Source of the DNA: Microbacterium sp.
Lineage (GTDB): Bacteria > Actinomycetota > Actinomycetes > Actinomycetales > Microbacteriaceae
Direction: 5' to 3'
Assembly (NCBI GenBank): GCA_003248655.1
Contig: QFPM01000010.1
Location: 58,842 to 122,841, forward strand
Length of the DNA: 64,000 nt
Made by a program: the position numbers and the translations under genes
The notes under the pieces: generated by a model
The model's database searches: none
What the model was told of the DNA's origin: nothing
The model's input: the letters and a program-made list of their open reading frames with translations, nothing else
Part shown: in pieces, positions 45,282 to 56,482 of the stretch
Position numbering within the stretch: position 1 is the stretch's first letter
How the letters are laid out: each line of letters opens with the position of its first letter

Positions 45282-46610
45282 TCAGTCGAAGATGCCGTCG
45301 AGGATCGAACCGATGACGAGGCCGCCCAGGATTCCGCTGACCATGTCGCCCCCGCCGCCGCGGCGGCCGCCGCCGCCCTGCCCGGGGCCTTGACCCCAGC
45401 CGTCGTCGGGACGCGACGAGTCGATGTCGCGCTGCGCGAGGCGCAGAGCTTCGGATGCCAGCTCGCCGCAGCGGCGGGCATCCGCGAGGGCCCGCTCGCG
45501 GTCGTCCTCTGCGATCGGCCCGGTCGCGAGCGCCCCGAGGTCGAGGCGCAGGCGCTCCGCTTCGGCGAGGCGCGTGCGCGCGTCGGCGCCGATCCAGCCG
45601 CGGTGGCCGGAGATGACGCTGCGCGCGACCCCGAGGTGCCGGTCGGCGTCGTCGATCGCGTGCCGCACGTGCGACTCGGGTGGGGCCGGGTTGGCGATCC
45701 GCTGGCGGGCCTTGGCGACGGCGGCATCCAGTGCCGTGTTGGCGGCGCGTAGGCGCGTGAGCTCTGCGAACGGATCGCTCTTCACGCCCACCGGCGCAAG
45801 CGCGCCGAGCTCGCGCTCGAGTGTCGTCATGGCCTCGGCGACCGGGCCGAGCTGCGCGAGGTCGCGGGCCGCCGCGAGGTCGCCCCGGGAGTCGTCGATG
45901 ATCGCGTTGAGCGTGGATTCGGCGCGGAGCGCCTCGACCTCGAACGTGTCGACGGCGTCGAGGAGGGTCGTCGCCCGCCGGCTCGCCTCGATCGCGGTCT
46001 CGAGTGCCAGGTTCGCCTGCTCGCGCTGGCCGGCGTCGCGGCGCGTCGTCGACACGTCGGCGCCGTGGCTCGCGAAGGCGAGCAGTTGCTCGGCCTCGCG
46101 CGGGTTTCCGGCGATCTTGCGCAGCGCCTCGGGGGAGTAGCGCTCCTCGAGGCGGGCGAGGACGGCCTGCGCTCCGGCGATGCGTGCGCCGTCGCGCTCG
46201 ACGTCCGCGCGGATGCCGGCGATGATCTCCGGTGCACGGCGCGCACGCGCGACGGGCTCGGCGAGGGCCTGCAGCCGGTCGTCGAGCAGGTCTTCGGCCC
46301 AGTCGCAGAGCTGGATGATGCGGGCGTTGCGCGTGCGCAGCTCTTCCGCGGTGTCGGGGATGTGGTCGTGGTTGAGCTGGTTCAGCTGGAATGCCTCACC
46401 GAGGTGCTGGCGCACGGCGTCGACGGCCTCGCGCAGCGGCCTCGTCGCCTCCGCGCCGAGCTCGAGTTCGGCGAAGGTCAGCTCGTCGCTGGTCGTGCGC
46501 ACCCGCTCGTCGACCGTGACGAGCGCGGCATCGGCACGGCGGCCGAGCTCGGCATCCTGTGCGGTGCGCTGTTCGCGCTCCTTCTTGCGATCGCCCCAGA
46601 AACCGGCCAT
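45282..46610 (-). CDS. Coiled-coil protein with Gly-rich hydrophobic C-terminus
   Basis: 442 residues, not assigned to a named family. Residues about 10-400 are Ala/Arg/Glu-rich and helical with several coiled-coil stretches. The end is a Gly-rich linker (GQGGGGRRGGGGDM) followed by a short hydrophobic tail (VSGILGGLVIGSILDGIFD) that could insert in or touch the membrane. A similar tail is found in TPM-domain proteins, but the TPM domain itself is absent. It is divergent from secA, 210 bp apart, and separated from the exporter operon by 114 bp. Confidence 0.7.
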   Translation of the reverse strand: MAGFWGDRKKEREQRTAQDAELGRRADAALVTVDERVRTTSDELTFAELELGAEATRPLREAVDAVRQHLGEAFQLNQLNHDHIPDTAEELRTRNARIIQLCDWAEDLLDDRLQALAEPVARARRAPEIIAGIRADVERDGARIAGAQAVLARLEERYSPEALRKIAGNPREAEQLLAFASHGADVSTTRRDAGQREQANLALETAIEASRRATTLLDAVDTFEVEALRAESTLNAIIDDSRGDLAAARDLAQLGPVAEAMTTLERELGALAPVGVKSDPFAELTRLRAANTALDAAVAKARQRIANPAPPESHVRHAIDDADRHLGVARSVISGHRGWIGADARTRLAEAERLRLDLGALATGPIAEDDRERALADARRCGELASEALRLAQRDIDSSRPDDGWGQGPGQGGGGRRGGGGDMVSGILGGLVIGSILDGIFD

Positions 46611-46820
46611 ACGTCGATCCTAAATCGGGCCTCGGACACCGAGGCTGGACGGATGCCGCGAAGGCGCGCGCCCGGCATCCGATCGACAGCGCCGGATTCA
46701 GGGTTTCCAGATCACAGGGTTTCCAGATCACAGCCAGGTAACATAGGCAGGTGTGCCGTGTCTGCGCGCCCTGCGCGTGACACCGATCGGCACGAACGCC
46801 CGAAAGTATGGAGATCCTCC

Positions 46821-49634
<2,814 letters not shown>

Positions 49635-49896
49635 ACCCCGCCGCCGCCCCTCCGCCGCCGCCTCCCCCCTCCGCGCCCCCGCCTCCCCCCCTCCGCGCCC
49701 CCGCCGCGCCCCTCCCATCCGCGAAACCGCACTTGTGCACGCTTTTCGGCCACAAAAGCGTGCACAAGCGCAGTCTCGCGGGGAGGGGAGAGGCGCAAGG
49801 ATGCTGGGGCGGCGGAGGGCCACGGGGCGGGGATTGGCCCGGCGAATGGGGGCGGCCGGGGTCGGGGACCGGCGGGGGCGGCGATATCCTGATGCG
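49635..49896. repeat. Intergenic region with C-rich low complexity and a long hairpin
   Basis: 49638-49716 is C-rich with near-repeats of CCTCCGCGCCCCCGCC. At 49721-49780 lies a long inverted repeat: arms CTTGTGCACGCTTTT (49732-49746) and its exact complement (49754-49768) around a 7-nt loop, extended by imperfect outer arms (GCGAAACCGCA/GCGCAGTCTCGCG). It could end secA transcription and may be a dispersed repeat. 49781-49884 shows nothing recognisable. Confidence 0.75.
49885..49890 (+). promoter_or_regulatory. Putative -10 box of the aminotransferase gene (leaderless)
   Basis: TATCCT lies 6 nt before ATG 49897, with no ribosome-binding site between. Confidence 0.5.
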
Positions 49897-51120
49897 ATGA
49901 CTCCGCGCATCCTGGACCAGTCGTCGAAGCTCAAGGACGTCCTGTACGAGATCCGCGGGGCTGCCCTGGTCGAGGCCGACCGGCTGGAGGCCGACGGGCA
50001 CCGCATCCTCAAGCTCAACACCGGAAACCCCGCCGTCTTCGGTTTCGAAGCGCCGTATCAGATCGTCCGCGACATGATCGAGGCCGTACCGCACGCGCAC
50101 GGCTACAGCGACAGCCGCGGGATCATGTCGGCGCGCCGCGCCGTTGTCTCGCGCTACGAAGAGGTCGACGGTTTCCCGAAGTTCGACCCCGACGATGTCT
50201 ACCTCGGCAACGGGGTGTCCGAACTCATCACCATGACGATGCAGGCGCTGCTCGATACGGGCGACGAAGTTCTGATCCCGGCGCCCGACTACCCGCTGTG
50301 GACCGCGATGACGAGCCTCGCGGGCGGCACGCCCGTGCACTACCGCTGCGACAACGAGAACGACTGGCAGCCTGATCTCGACGACATCCGTGCGAAGATC
50401 ACGCCCGCCACGAAAGCGATCGTCGTCATCAACCCGAACAACCCGACGGGCGCCGTGTACTCGCGCGAGGTGCTCGAGGGGATCGTGCAGATCGCCCGCG
50501 AGCACGACCTGCTGCTCCTCTCGGACGAGATCTACGACCGCATCCTCTTCGACGAGGCCGTGCACATCCCGCTCGCGACGCTCGCGCCCGACCTCCTGTG
50601 CCTCACTTTCAACGGACTGTCGAAGACCTATCGAGTCGCGGGCTATCGCTCGGGATGGATGGTCATCACCGGCCCCAAGAAGCACGCGGCGGGCTTCCTC
50701 GAGGGCATCCAACTGCTCGCCTCGACCCGGCTCTGCCCCAACGTTCCCGCGCAGCACGCCGTGCAGGCGGCACTGTCGGGCGTGCAGTCGATCGACGCGC
50801 TGATCGCTCCGACGGGTCGACTGCATGAACAGCGGGATGCCGCGTACGATGCCCTCACGGCGATCCCCGGCGTGCAGTGCCTGAAGCCGCGTGGTGCACT
50901 GTATGCGTTCCCTCGGCTCGACCCGGAGGTGTACGAAATCCGTGACGACGCGAAGTTCGTCTACGACTTCCTTGTGGCCGAGCATGTGTTGCTCGTGCAG
51001 GGCACGGGATTCAACTGGCCGACGCCCGATCACTTCCGCATCGTCACGCTGCCCGAGGCCCGCGTGCTGACCGAGGCGATCGAGCGGCTCGGCAACTTCC
51101 TCTCGTCGTATAAGCAGTGA
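49897..51120 (+). CDS. PLP-dependent aminotransferase, AlaA/AspC-like
   Basis: A 407-residue fold-type I aminotransferase. LNTGNPAVFGF at the start, INPNNPTGAVYS in the middle, the catalytic Lys in GLSKTYRVAGYRSGW and the late FRIVTLPEARVL are typical of the alanine/glutamate-pyruvate transaminase group. Substrate is probably alanine/2-oxoglutarate or similar. The TGA stop is the first three bases of a palindromic repeat element. Confidence 0.9.
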   Translation: MTPRILDQSSKLKDVLYEIRGAALVEADRLEADGHRILKLNTGNPAVFGFEAPYQIVRDMIEAVPHAHGYSDSRGIMSARRAVVSRYEEVDGFPKFDPDDVYLGNGVSELITMTMQALLDTGDEVLIPAPDYPLWTAMTSLAGGTPVHYRCDNENDWQPDLDDIRAKITPATKAIVVINPNNPTGAVYSREVLEGIVQIAREHDLLLLSDEIYDRILFDEAVHIPLATLAPDLLCLTFNGLSKTYRVAGYRSGWMVITGPKKHAAGFLEGIQLLASTRLCPNVPAQHAVQAALSGVQSIDALIAPTGRLHEQRDAAYDALTAIPGVQCLKPRGALYAFPRLDPEVYEIRDDAKFVYDFLVAEHVLLVQGTGFNWPTPDHFRIVTLPEARVLTEAIERLGNFLSSYKQ

Positions 51121-51159
51121 TCTCGATACGCCGACGCTGCGCGCCGGCACTCGATCACC
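51118..51159. repeat. Single palindromic repeat element sharing a gene's stop codon
   Basis: TGATCTCGATACGCC, a GC core (GACGCTGCGCGCC), then GGCACTCGATCACC: the same conserved ends as the array at 27990. The first three bases are the stop of the aminotransferase. It lies between this gene and the convergent Rv3235-like gene and could work as a two-way terminator. Confidence 0.85.
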
Positions 51160-51168
51160 AGGGGTAGG

Positions 51169-51609
51169 TCAGAGCGCCGCGAGTGAGGTTGCGCGCCAGC
51201 GGCCGTCCCAACCCTCGAGGCGGATGGCGACGGCGCGCGTGCGCGCGGGCCCGGCGGTGATGACGACACCTTCGATCACGCCATCGGCCGGCGACGAGTG
51301 CCGCGTCGACACGATCCGGTAGGCCGGGCGCGTGGGAGTGATGCCCCGCGCGCTACGCGCACGCGCCGAGAGGTTCGCGCGCGTGACGAGCACACGGAAC
51401 GCGTCTTCGCCGAGCCAGCGCGCCAGCTGCTCGACTTCGCGCACTCCCGCGAGCACCTCGAGGACGCCGATCGTGAGGTTCGCGAGCAGCGGCTCGGGAT
51501 CGGGCAGCTCCTCGGTCGGCGTCCGTTGCGGCGCGAAGTACTCGGCGACATCGAGCGCCGAGCTCCCGCGTCTGACGCTCCGTGCCGCACCCGCTGACGA
51601 TGCACTCAT
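51169..51609 (-). CDS. Rv3235-family protein
   Basis: A 146-residue protein with a conserved core PEPLLANLTIGVLEVLAGVREVEQLARWLGEDAF and a late RTRAVAIRLEGWDGRWRATSLAAL segment, matching the Rv3235-like family found near secA in actinobacteria. ATG 51609 has a G-rich ribosome-binding site and removes an Arg/Ser-rich N-terminal extension. Function unknown; no membrane segment or signal. Confidence 0.8.
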   Translation of the reverse strand: MSASSAGAARSVRRGSSALDVAEYFAPQRTPTEELPDPEPLLANLTIGVLEVLAGVREVEQLARWLGEDAFRVLVTRANLSARARSARGITPTRPAYRIVSTRHSSPADGVIEGVVITAGPARTRAVAIRLEGWDGRWRATSLAAL

Positions 51610-51745
51610 GACGACCCCCCGTCCCCGCCGATGAGCCCCCCGACTCGTGCTCGACGTGGGACTGAGTAGACCATGTCGCGGGAGGGCGTGGGGTGAGAAT
51701 CCGTTCACCTGTGGATAAGTTGCGCGGGCATCCCGCGCCGCCGCG

Positions 51746-51751
51746 TAGCCT
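51746..51751 (+). promoter_or_regulatory. Putative -10 box, leaderless
   Basis: TAGCCT lies 6 nt before GTG 51758. Confidence 0.45.
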
Positions 51752-51757
51752 CGCGCC

Positions 51758-52345
51758 GTGCGCTGGGACCGCTTCTTCGCTGACCTCGAGGATCAGCTCG
51801 ACTCCGAATGGGAGGCCGAGCGCGCCGCGCTGGACACCGAGGCCGAGCGCCTGCGCCTGTCGCGGGTCGCGCTGCGCGAACGCCTCGTCGCGCTCTCGCG
51901 GCAGGGTCGCCCCGTGGCGTTGCAGCTCGTCGACGGAGCGACCGTCGAGGGTGCCGTCTCGCGCGTCGGCGCCGACTGGTTCGCCCTGGCGGGCGCAGCC
52001 GCGGTGTCGATCGTGCCGCTATCGGCAGTCGCGTGGATCGGCGCGGCGGCGGATGCCGTCTTGGCGAGCGTCCGCGATGCCGACCCCGGCCCCGCGCTGG
52101 GCCAGCGCATGACGCTGGGATTCGTGCTGCGCGATCTCGTCCGCCGGCGGCTTCCGGTCGCGGTTCAGTTAGCCGACGGCCGCACGCTCGCGGGCACGAT
52201 CGACCGAGCCGCCGCGGATCACCTCGACGTCGCGCTCCACGAGCCGGGCTCGCCGCGGCGGGCGGACAACGTCAGCGGCTTCCGGATCGTGCCGTTCACG
52301 GCGCTTGCCGCCGTGCGGTTGGATGCCGGGGCCGATCTCGTCTGA
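51758..52345 (+). CDS. Conserved hypothetical protein with two Sm-like halves
   Basis: 195 residues, starting RWDRFFADLEDQLDSEWEAERAALDTEAERLRLSR, a helical stretch. Two similar beta-rich segments follow: GRPVALQLVDGATVEGAVSRVGADW (about 48-75) and RLPVAVQLADGRTLAGTIDRAAADH (about 130-155). This internal repeat looks like small beta-barrel (LSm-type) folds. Not recognised as a named family. Starts with GTG and has a leaderless -10 box. Confidence 0.7.
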   Translation: MRWDRFFADLEDQLDSEWEAERAALDTEAERLRLSRVALRERLVALSRQGRPVALQLVDGATVEGAVSRVGADWFALAGAAAVSIVPLSAVAWIGAAADAVLASVRDADPGPALGQRMTLGFVLRDLVRRRLPVAVQLADGRTLAGTIDRAAADHLDVALHEPGSPRRADNVSGFRIVPFTALAAVRLDAGADLV

Positions 52346-52425
52346 GGATCCGAACCCCGCGCGGCGCCGCACCACGTGCCTGTCGCTCACCGGGCGATCA
52401 ACACCCGCCGCCTGCGACGCCGGGG

Positions 52426-52716
52426 TCAGTCTCCGCTGCGCACCGGTCCGCGACCCCACAGCTCGGGGAAGCTCGCCGCGTTCGACTCGCGCCACAGCGC
52501 CGTGCGCCGGGCATCCTCGGCCTGATCGTCGAGGTAGCCTTCGACGCTCGCCGCCTCGATGCGCCAGCGTGCGGGCGATCCGACCTTCATGCCGCGCAGA
52601 CGCCCGTCGAGGACGAGGGCGATGACCTCGTCGACGGGGAGCTGCAGCATCTCGCCGACCTGCGCAGGCGTGAACAGCTGTGCTCCCGTTTCGGGTGTGT
52701 GGGGCATGACGCCCAT
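52426..52716 (-). CDS. Excisionase-type helix-turn-helix protein
   Basis: A 96-residue DNA-binding protein. LFTPAQVGEMLQLPVDEVIALVLDGRLRGMKVGSPARWRIEAASVEGYL is the MerR/excisionase-type (HTH_17) winged helix that reads a -3 to +60 segment of the protein. ATG 52716 is preferred over ATG 52707 because GGGGA is 6 nt upstream. Such proteins are found in this locus in many actinobacteria. Divergent from the SAF protein gene, 90 bp apart, and may control it. Confidence 0.82.
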   Translation of the reverse strand: MGVMPHTPETGAQLFTPAQVGEMLQLPVDEVIALVLDGRLRGMKVGSPARWRIEAASVEGYLDDQAEDARRTALWRESNAASFPELWGRGPVRSGD

Positions 52717-52806
52717 TATCGTCCCCTTCGGCGCACAAAACAGGGCGGCGCTCGACCTGTGGATAACCTCGGCGGGATGTCCGCCCTTCCGGCCACGATG
52801 GGAGTC

Positions 52807-53436
52807 ATGAGCGATCATTCCGCACTGCGGTCCAGGCCTCGCGCGTTCTGGGCAGACATCCGGTTCCTGCTCGGCGTCGCGCTGATCGTCGTGTCGATCG
52901 TCGGGGTGTGGCTTGTCGTGTCCGCGGCGCGCCAGACGGTGCCGGTCTTCGCGGCGACGCGCACGATCGTGCCGGGTGAGGTGATCGACTCGGGCGATCT
53001 GCGGGTCGTCGAGGTCGCGCTCGGGCAGACGCAGGCCGTGTACGCGTCGCCCGCGTCGCTGCAACCGGGCGGCGTCGCGGTGCGCACCATCGCCGAGGGT
53101 GAACTCGTGCCGAAGGATGCCGTGGGGGATGCCGCGAGCCTGCGCACGACGACGGTGGTGGTCCGTAGCGCCACGGCGCTTCCGGCCGCTGTCGGCGAGG
53201 GTTCGACGGTCGAGGTGTGGGCCGCGCCGCAGCTCGAACGCGGGGTGTACGACACTCCACGCATCCTCGTGGGCACCGCGACTGTGGTGTCAGTATCAAC
53301 CGATGACTCGATGCTCGGGTCGTCCGGCCCGGCCGTCGAGCTCGTGATCGAACGCTCCGACGTCGCCGATACGCTCGCGGCGATCGCCGGCGGGTCCAGC
53401 CTGTCGATCGTCCCGACGGCGGGGGCGGCGCCGTGA
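52807..53436 (+). CDS. SAF-domain protein, CpaB-like
   Basis: A 209-residue protein with one N-terminal membrane segment (FLLGVALIVVSIVGVWLVVSA) and a SAF domain (VFAATRTIVPGEVIDSGDLRVVEV, then GELVPKDAVG). CpaB/RcpC proteins of this type act in Flp pilus assembly. The gene overlaps the CpaE-like gene (GTGA), forming a two-gene unit, but no pilin, secretin or TadA-type gene is present here. Confidence 0.82.
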   Translation: MSDHSALRSRPRAFWADIRFLLGVALIVVSIVGVWLVVSAARQTVPVFAATRTIVPGEVIDSGDLRVVEVALGQTQAVYASPASLQPGGVAVRTIAEGELVPKDAVGDAASLRTTTVVVRSATALPAAVGEGSTVEVWAAPQLERGVYDTPRILVGTATVVSVSTDDSMLGSSGPAVELVIERSDVADTLAAIAGGSSLSIVPTAGAAP

Positions 53437-54722
53437 TCGCGGGCGCTGCGCCGCAGACGATCGTCGCCGTCGATGGCGCGCGCGGGGTCGACCTCGCCGA
53501 CGATCTGCGCCAAGTGGGCGCCGACGTGCGCCTTGTCGTCGCCGCCGAGGCGCCGGCATCCGCTGCCGTCGACTCCTTGCGCGGGCGCGAAGCGGCGGAG
53601 CTGCTCGGTGAGCTCGCGCGCGCCGATCTGCTCGTGATCGCGGCCGACCGGTCGAGCCTCACGGCGCAGCTCGTGAGCGCGTGCGACCGATTCGGCGTGC
53701 GGATCGTGGCCCTCTGCGACGGTCCAGCCGAGCGTCGCCTCGCATCGGTTTTCGGCGTCGGCGCATGCGCGGCCGACGCGCCTGCGATCGAGATCGTCGC
53801 GCCGCTGGGCTCCGCCGCGCACCAGTCGACGGCGATGGATGCCGAGGCGCCCGCACGCGGACGCGTCCTCACCGTGTGGGGGCCGGCCGGCGCACCGGGG
53901 CGCACGACGATGGCGATCGAGCTTGCGTGCGAACTCGCCCGTGACGGCCGTCGGGTTGCACTCGTCGACGCCGACTCGCACGCGCCGTCGGTCGCGATGG
54001 CGACCGGGCTCGCCGACGAAGGCCCCGGGTTCGCGGCGGCGTGCCGCCAGGTCGATCGCGGCACGCTCACCGCCGCCGAACTGAGCCGGATCGCCGTCGG
54101 GCTTGGGCCGGTCGACGTGCTGACGGGTCTCAATCGCCCGGGCCGGTGGCCCGAGCTGACCGGCGAGCGTGTGACGGCGGCGCTGGAGCGCTGTCGCGAC
54201 TGGGCCGACGACATCGTGGTCGATGTCGCCGCGCCGCTCGAGCGCGACGAGGAGATCGTGAGCGACATCGACGGTCCGCGCCGTAACGCAGCCACGCTCG
54301 CGGCGCTCGCCGCCGCCGACGTGGTCGTCGCGGTCGTCTCGGCCGATCCGATCGGGGTGTCGCGGTTCGTCCGCGCACACTCGGAGCTACGCGCCGTCGT
54401 CGGCGCGACGCCCGTGCGCATCGTCGCGAACAAGACGCGCGCCGCGACGCTCGGGCTCGACGCGCGCGGGCAGGTGCGGCGCACCCTCGAGCGGTATGCG
54501 AGCGCGGGGGATGTGTGGTTCGTGCCGTGGGATCCGCGGGCGGCCGATGCCGCGACCCTCGCCGCGCAGCCCGTGGCGCACGTGGCGGGCCGGTCGCAGC
54601 TCGCGGGCGCGGTACGGCGGTTCGTCGGCGAGGCGATCGATCCGCCCGTGCCGGTACAGCGGTTGGAGCGCGAGCGGGCGCGATCGTTCTCCCTCCCCGG
54701 CCGGCGCGCGCGGACCGCCTGA
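53433..54722 (+). CDS. CpaE/MinD-like P-loop ATPase with altered Walker A
   Basis: 429 residues. The N-terminal about 130 residues may be a receiver-like domain. The ATPase part starts LTVWGPAGAPGRTTMAIELA; the usual Walker A Lys (GxGKT/S) is replaced by Arg (APGRTT). Walker B-like VDVAAPL and the MinD-type VALVDADSHAPSVAMATGL are present. The Arg-rich tail may touch the membrane. It overlaps the SAF gene start-to-stop and likely works with it at the membrane. The 3' end lies in a short tandem repeat. Confidence 0.83.
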   Translation: MIAGAAPQTIVAVDGARGVDLADDLRQVGADVRLVVAAEAPASAAVDSLRGREAAELLGELARADLLVIAADRSSLTAQLVSACDRFGVRIVALCDGPAERRLASVFGVGACAADAPAIEIVAPLGSAAHQSTAMDAEAPARGRVLTVWGPAGAPGRTTMAIELACELARDGRRVALVDADSHAPSVAMATGLADEGPGFAAACRQVDRGTLTAAELSRIAVGLGPVDVLTGLNRPGRWPELTGERVTAALERCRDWADDIVVDVAAPLERDEEIVSDIDGPRRNAATLAALAAADVVVAVVSADPIGVSRFVRAHSELRAVVGATPVRIVANKTRAATLGLDARGQVRRTLERYASAGDVWFVPWDPRAADAATLAAQPVAHVAGRSQLAGAVRRFVGEAIDPPVPVQRLERERARSFSLPGRRARTA

Positions 54723-54794
54723 CGCGCCCGGACCGCCTGAGGGTGCCCGGCTCGCCTGACGGCGCGCGGACCGCCTGAGGGTGCCCGGCTCGCC
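54711..54794. repeat. 38-bp tandem repeat at the end of the CpaE-like gene
   Basis: The 28-nt stretch CGGACCGCCTGAGGGTGCCC(...)CGCC occurs at 54729-54756 and 54767-54794, period 38; a partial copy of its first 12 bases is at 54711-54722 and provides the TGA stop of the CpaE-like gene. Confidence 0.85.
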
Positions 54795-54804
54795 GGCATC
54801 CGAA

Positions 54805-54810
54805 TAGGCT
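54805..54810 (+). promoter_or_regulatory. Putative -10 box of pdtaS (leaderless)
   Basis: TAGGCT is 6 nt before GTG 54817, immediately after the tandem repeat. Confidence 0.5.
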
Positions 54811-54816
54811 GGATGC

Positions 54817-56304
54817 GTGTCGACCCTCAGCGAACTCGTCTACGCCCAGGGGCGCGCCACCGAGGCGGACATCGAGCGCCTCCACCGCCTGGCAGGTGAC
54901 GGTCAGCTGCTCGCCGACCTCGCCTTCGCCGACATCGTCATCTGGGTGCCGACGCCCGACGACTCGTTCATCGCCGTTGCGCATACCCGTCCGAGCGGCG
55001 CGGCGACCCTGTTCTACCGCGACATCGTCGGCGATCACGTCCGTCCGCAGTGGCGCACGCAGGTGCGCGACGCGTTCACGCGCGGCGTGATCGTGGATTC
55101 GGCGTCGCCCGACTGGTTCGAAGAGACCCCGACGCGCGTGCGCGCGGTGCCGATCGTGCGCGAGCGCGCGCGGGGCGACGAGCCGCCGAGCGTCGTCGGC
55201 GTCGTCACCCGGCACACGAACCTCGGCGAGGCGCGCACGCCGTCGCGACAGCAGATCACCTTCAACGACTGCGCGGATGACGTGTTCGGCATGATCGCGG
55301 CGGCGGATTTTCCCGACCTCGCCGCACCGACCTCGCCGCGCCGGGGCGCGCCCCGGGCATCCGACGGTCTCATCCGCATCGACGTCGACGGGGTCACGAC
55401 CTTCGCGAGCCCGAATGCGCTGTCGGCGTTCAACCGGCTCGGTTTCGAGGACGAGCTCGAGGGCGAGTCGCTGCTCGAGGTCGCGACCGGCATCCTGCCG
55501 AAGGGCCGCGATTTCGACGAATCGCTGCCGATCGTGATGGCGGGGCGCGCGCCGTGGCGCGCCGACATCGAGGCCCGCGGGGTCACGGTGTCGCTGCGCA
55601 CGATTCCGCTCAAGGACAACGGGCATCGCATCGGCGCGATCGTCCTGTGCCGCGATGTGACCGAGATTCGGCATCAGGAGCAGGAGCTCATCACGAAGGA
55701 TGCCACGATCCGCGAGATCCATCACCGGGTGAAGAACAACCTGCAGACGGTGGCGTCGCTGCTGCGCATCCAGTCGCGGCGCACGCATTCGGATGAAGCG
55801 CGGGATGCCTTGATCCAGGCCATGCGGCGCGTGTCGGCGATCGCCGTCGTGCACGACACTCTCTCGTCGGGCCTCGCGCAGAATGTCGACTTCGATGAGG
55901 TGTTCGATCAGGTGCTGAAGCTCGTCGCCGAGGTTGCCGCGTCGCCGAACACGCGCGCGCGGACCCTCAAGACCGGAACCTTCGGCACCCTGCCGAGCGA
56001 GTACGCGACGCCTCTTGCGCTCGCGCTGACCGAGCTCGTGACGAACGCCGTCGAGCACGGGCTCGCCGATCAGGAGGGCGAGGTCGAGATCATCGCCGAG
56101 CGCACGGACGAGCGCCTGGGCGTCAAGGTGCGCGACACCGGCGTGGGGTTGCCCGAGGGGCAGGTCGGTCGCGGGCTCGGCACGCAGATCGTGCGCACGC
56201 TCATCCAGGGCGAGCTCAGCGGCACGATCGACTGGCACACGCTCGTCGGATCGGGCACCGAGGTGACGATCGAGATCCCGATGCGGTACCTCGAGCGCGG
56301 CTGA
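54817..56304 (+). CDS. pdtaS: Sensor histidine kinase PdtaS
   Basis: A 495-residue cytosolic kinase: N-terminal GAF-like domain (1-150), PAS-like domain (about 185-280), HisKA_2 with the phosphorylated His in IREIHHRVKNNLQTVASLLRIQ, and an HATPase end with TELVTNAVEHGL and RDTGVGLPEG. PdtaS of M. tuberculosis signals to the antiterminator PdtaR, which is not in this window. No membrane segment. It converges on whiB1 with repeat elements between. Confidence 0.93.
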   Translation: MSTLSELVYAQGRATEADIERLHRLAGDGQLLADLAFADIVIWVPTPDDSFIAVAHTRPSGAATLFYRDIVGDHVRPQWRTQVRDAFTRGVIVDSASPDWFEETPTRVRAVPIVRERARGDEPPSVVGVVTRHTNLGEARTPSRQQITFNDCADDVFGMIAAADFPDLAAPTSPRRGAPRASDGLIRIDVDGVTTFASPNALSAFNRLGFEDELEGESLLEVATGILPKGRDFDESLPIVMAGRAPWRADIEARGVTVSLRTIPLKDNGHRIGAIVLCRDVTEIRHQEQELITKDATIREIHHRVKNNLQTVASLLRIQSRRTHSDEARDALIQAMRRVSAIAVVHDTLSSGLAQNVDFDEVFDQVLKLVAEVAASPNTRARTLKTGTFGTLPSEYATPLALALTELVTNAVEHGLADQEGEVEIIAERTDERLGVKVRDTGVGLPEGQVGRGLGTQIVRTLIQGELSGTIDWHTLVGSGTEVTIEIPMRYLERG

Positions 56305-56325
56305 GCCCGGCGCTGTTCGTACTTC

Positions 56326-56368
56326 GGTGATCGAGTGCTGGCGCGGAGCGCCGGTGTATCGAGATCAG
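56326..56368. repeat. Palindromic repeat element, inverted orientation
   Basis: GGTGATCGAGTGCTGGCGCGGAGCGCCGGTGTATCGAGATCAG reads in reverse complement as CTGATCTCGATACACC, core GGCGCTCCGCGCC, then CACTCGATCACC: the same conserved ends as the copies at 27990 and 51118 with a different stem core. Confidence 0.85.
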
Positions 56369-56388
56369 GGTTTCAGGCCGGATGCTGT

Positions 56389-56463
56389 GGTTTCGATACG
56401 CCGCCTGCGGCGGCTACTCAACCACCGGTAGCGGGGGAGCCTGCGGCGGCTACCCAACCACCG
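56389..56463. repeat. Variant palindromic repeat plus partial copy
   Basis: 56389-56426 has the form GGTTTCGATACGCCGCCTGCGGCGGCTACTCAACCACC, a sister subfamily (TTTCGATAC... CTCAACCACC). A partial copy (GCCTGCGGCGGCTACCCAACCACC) ends near 56462. Confidence 0.75.
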
Positions 56464-56482
56464 ACAGCGAGAACCGCCGGGG

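Noticed and set aside
54130..56238. 702-codon minus-strand frame over pdtaS
   Set aside because: pdtaS shows HisKA_2 and HATPase motifs; the antisense frame does not.
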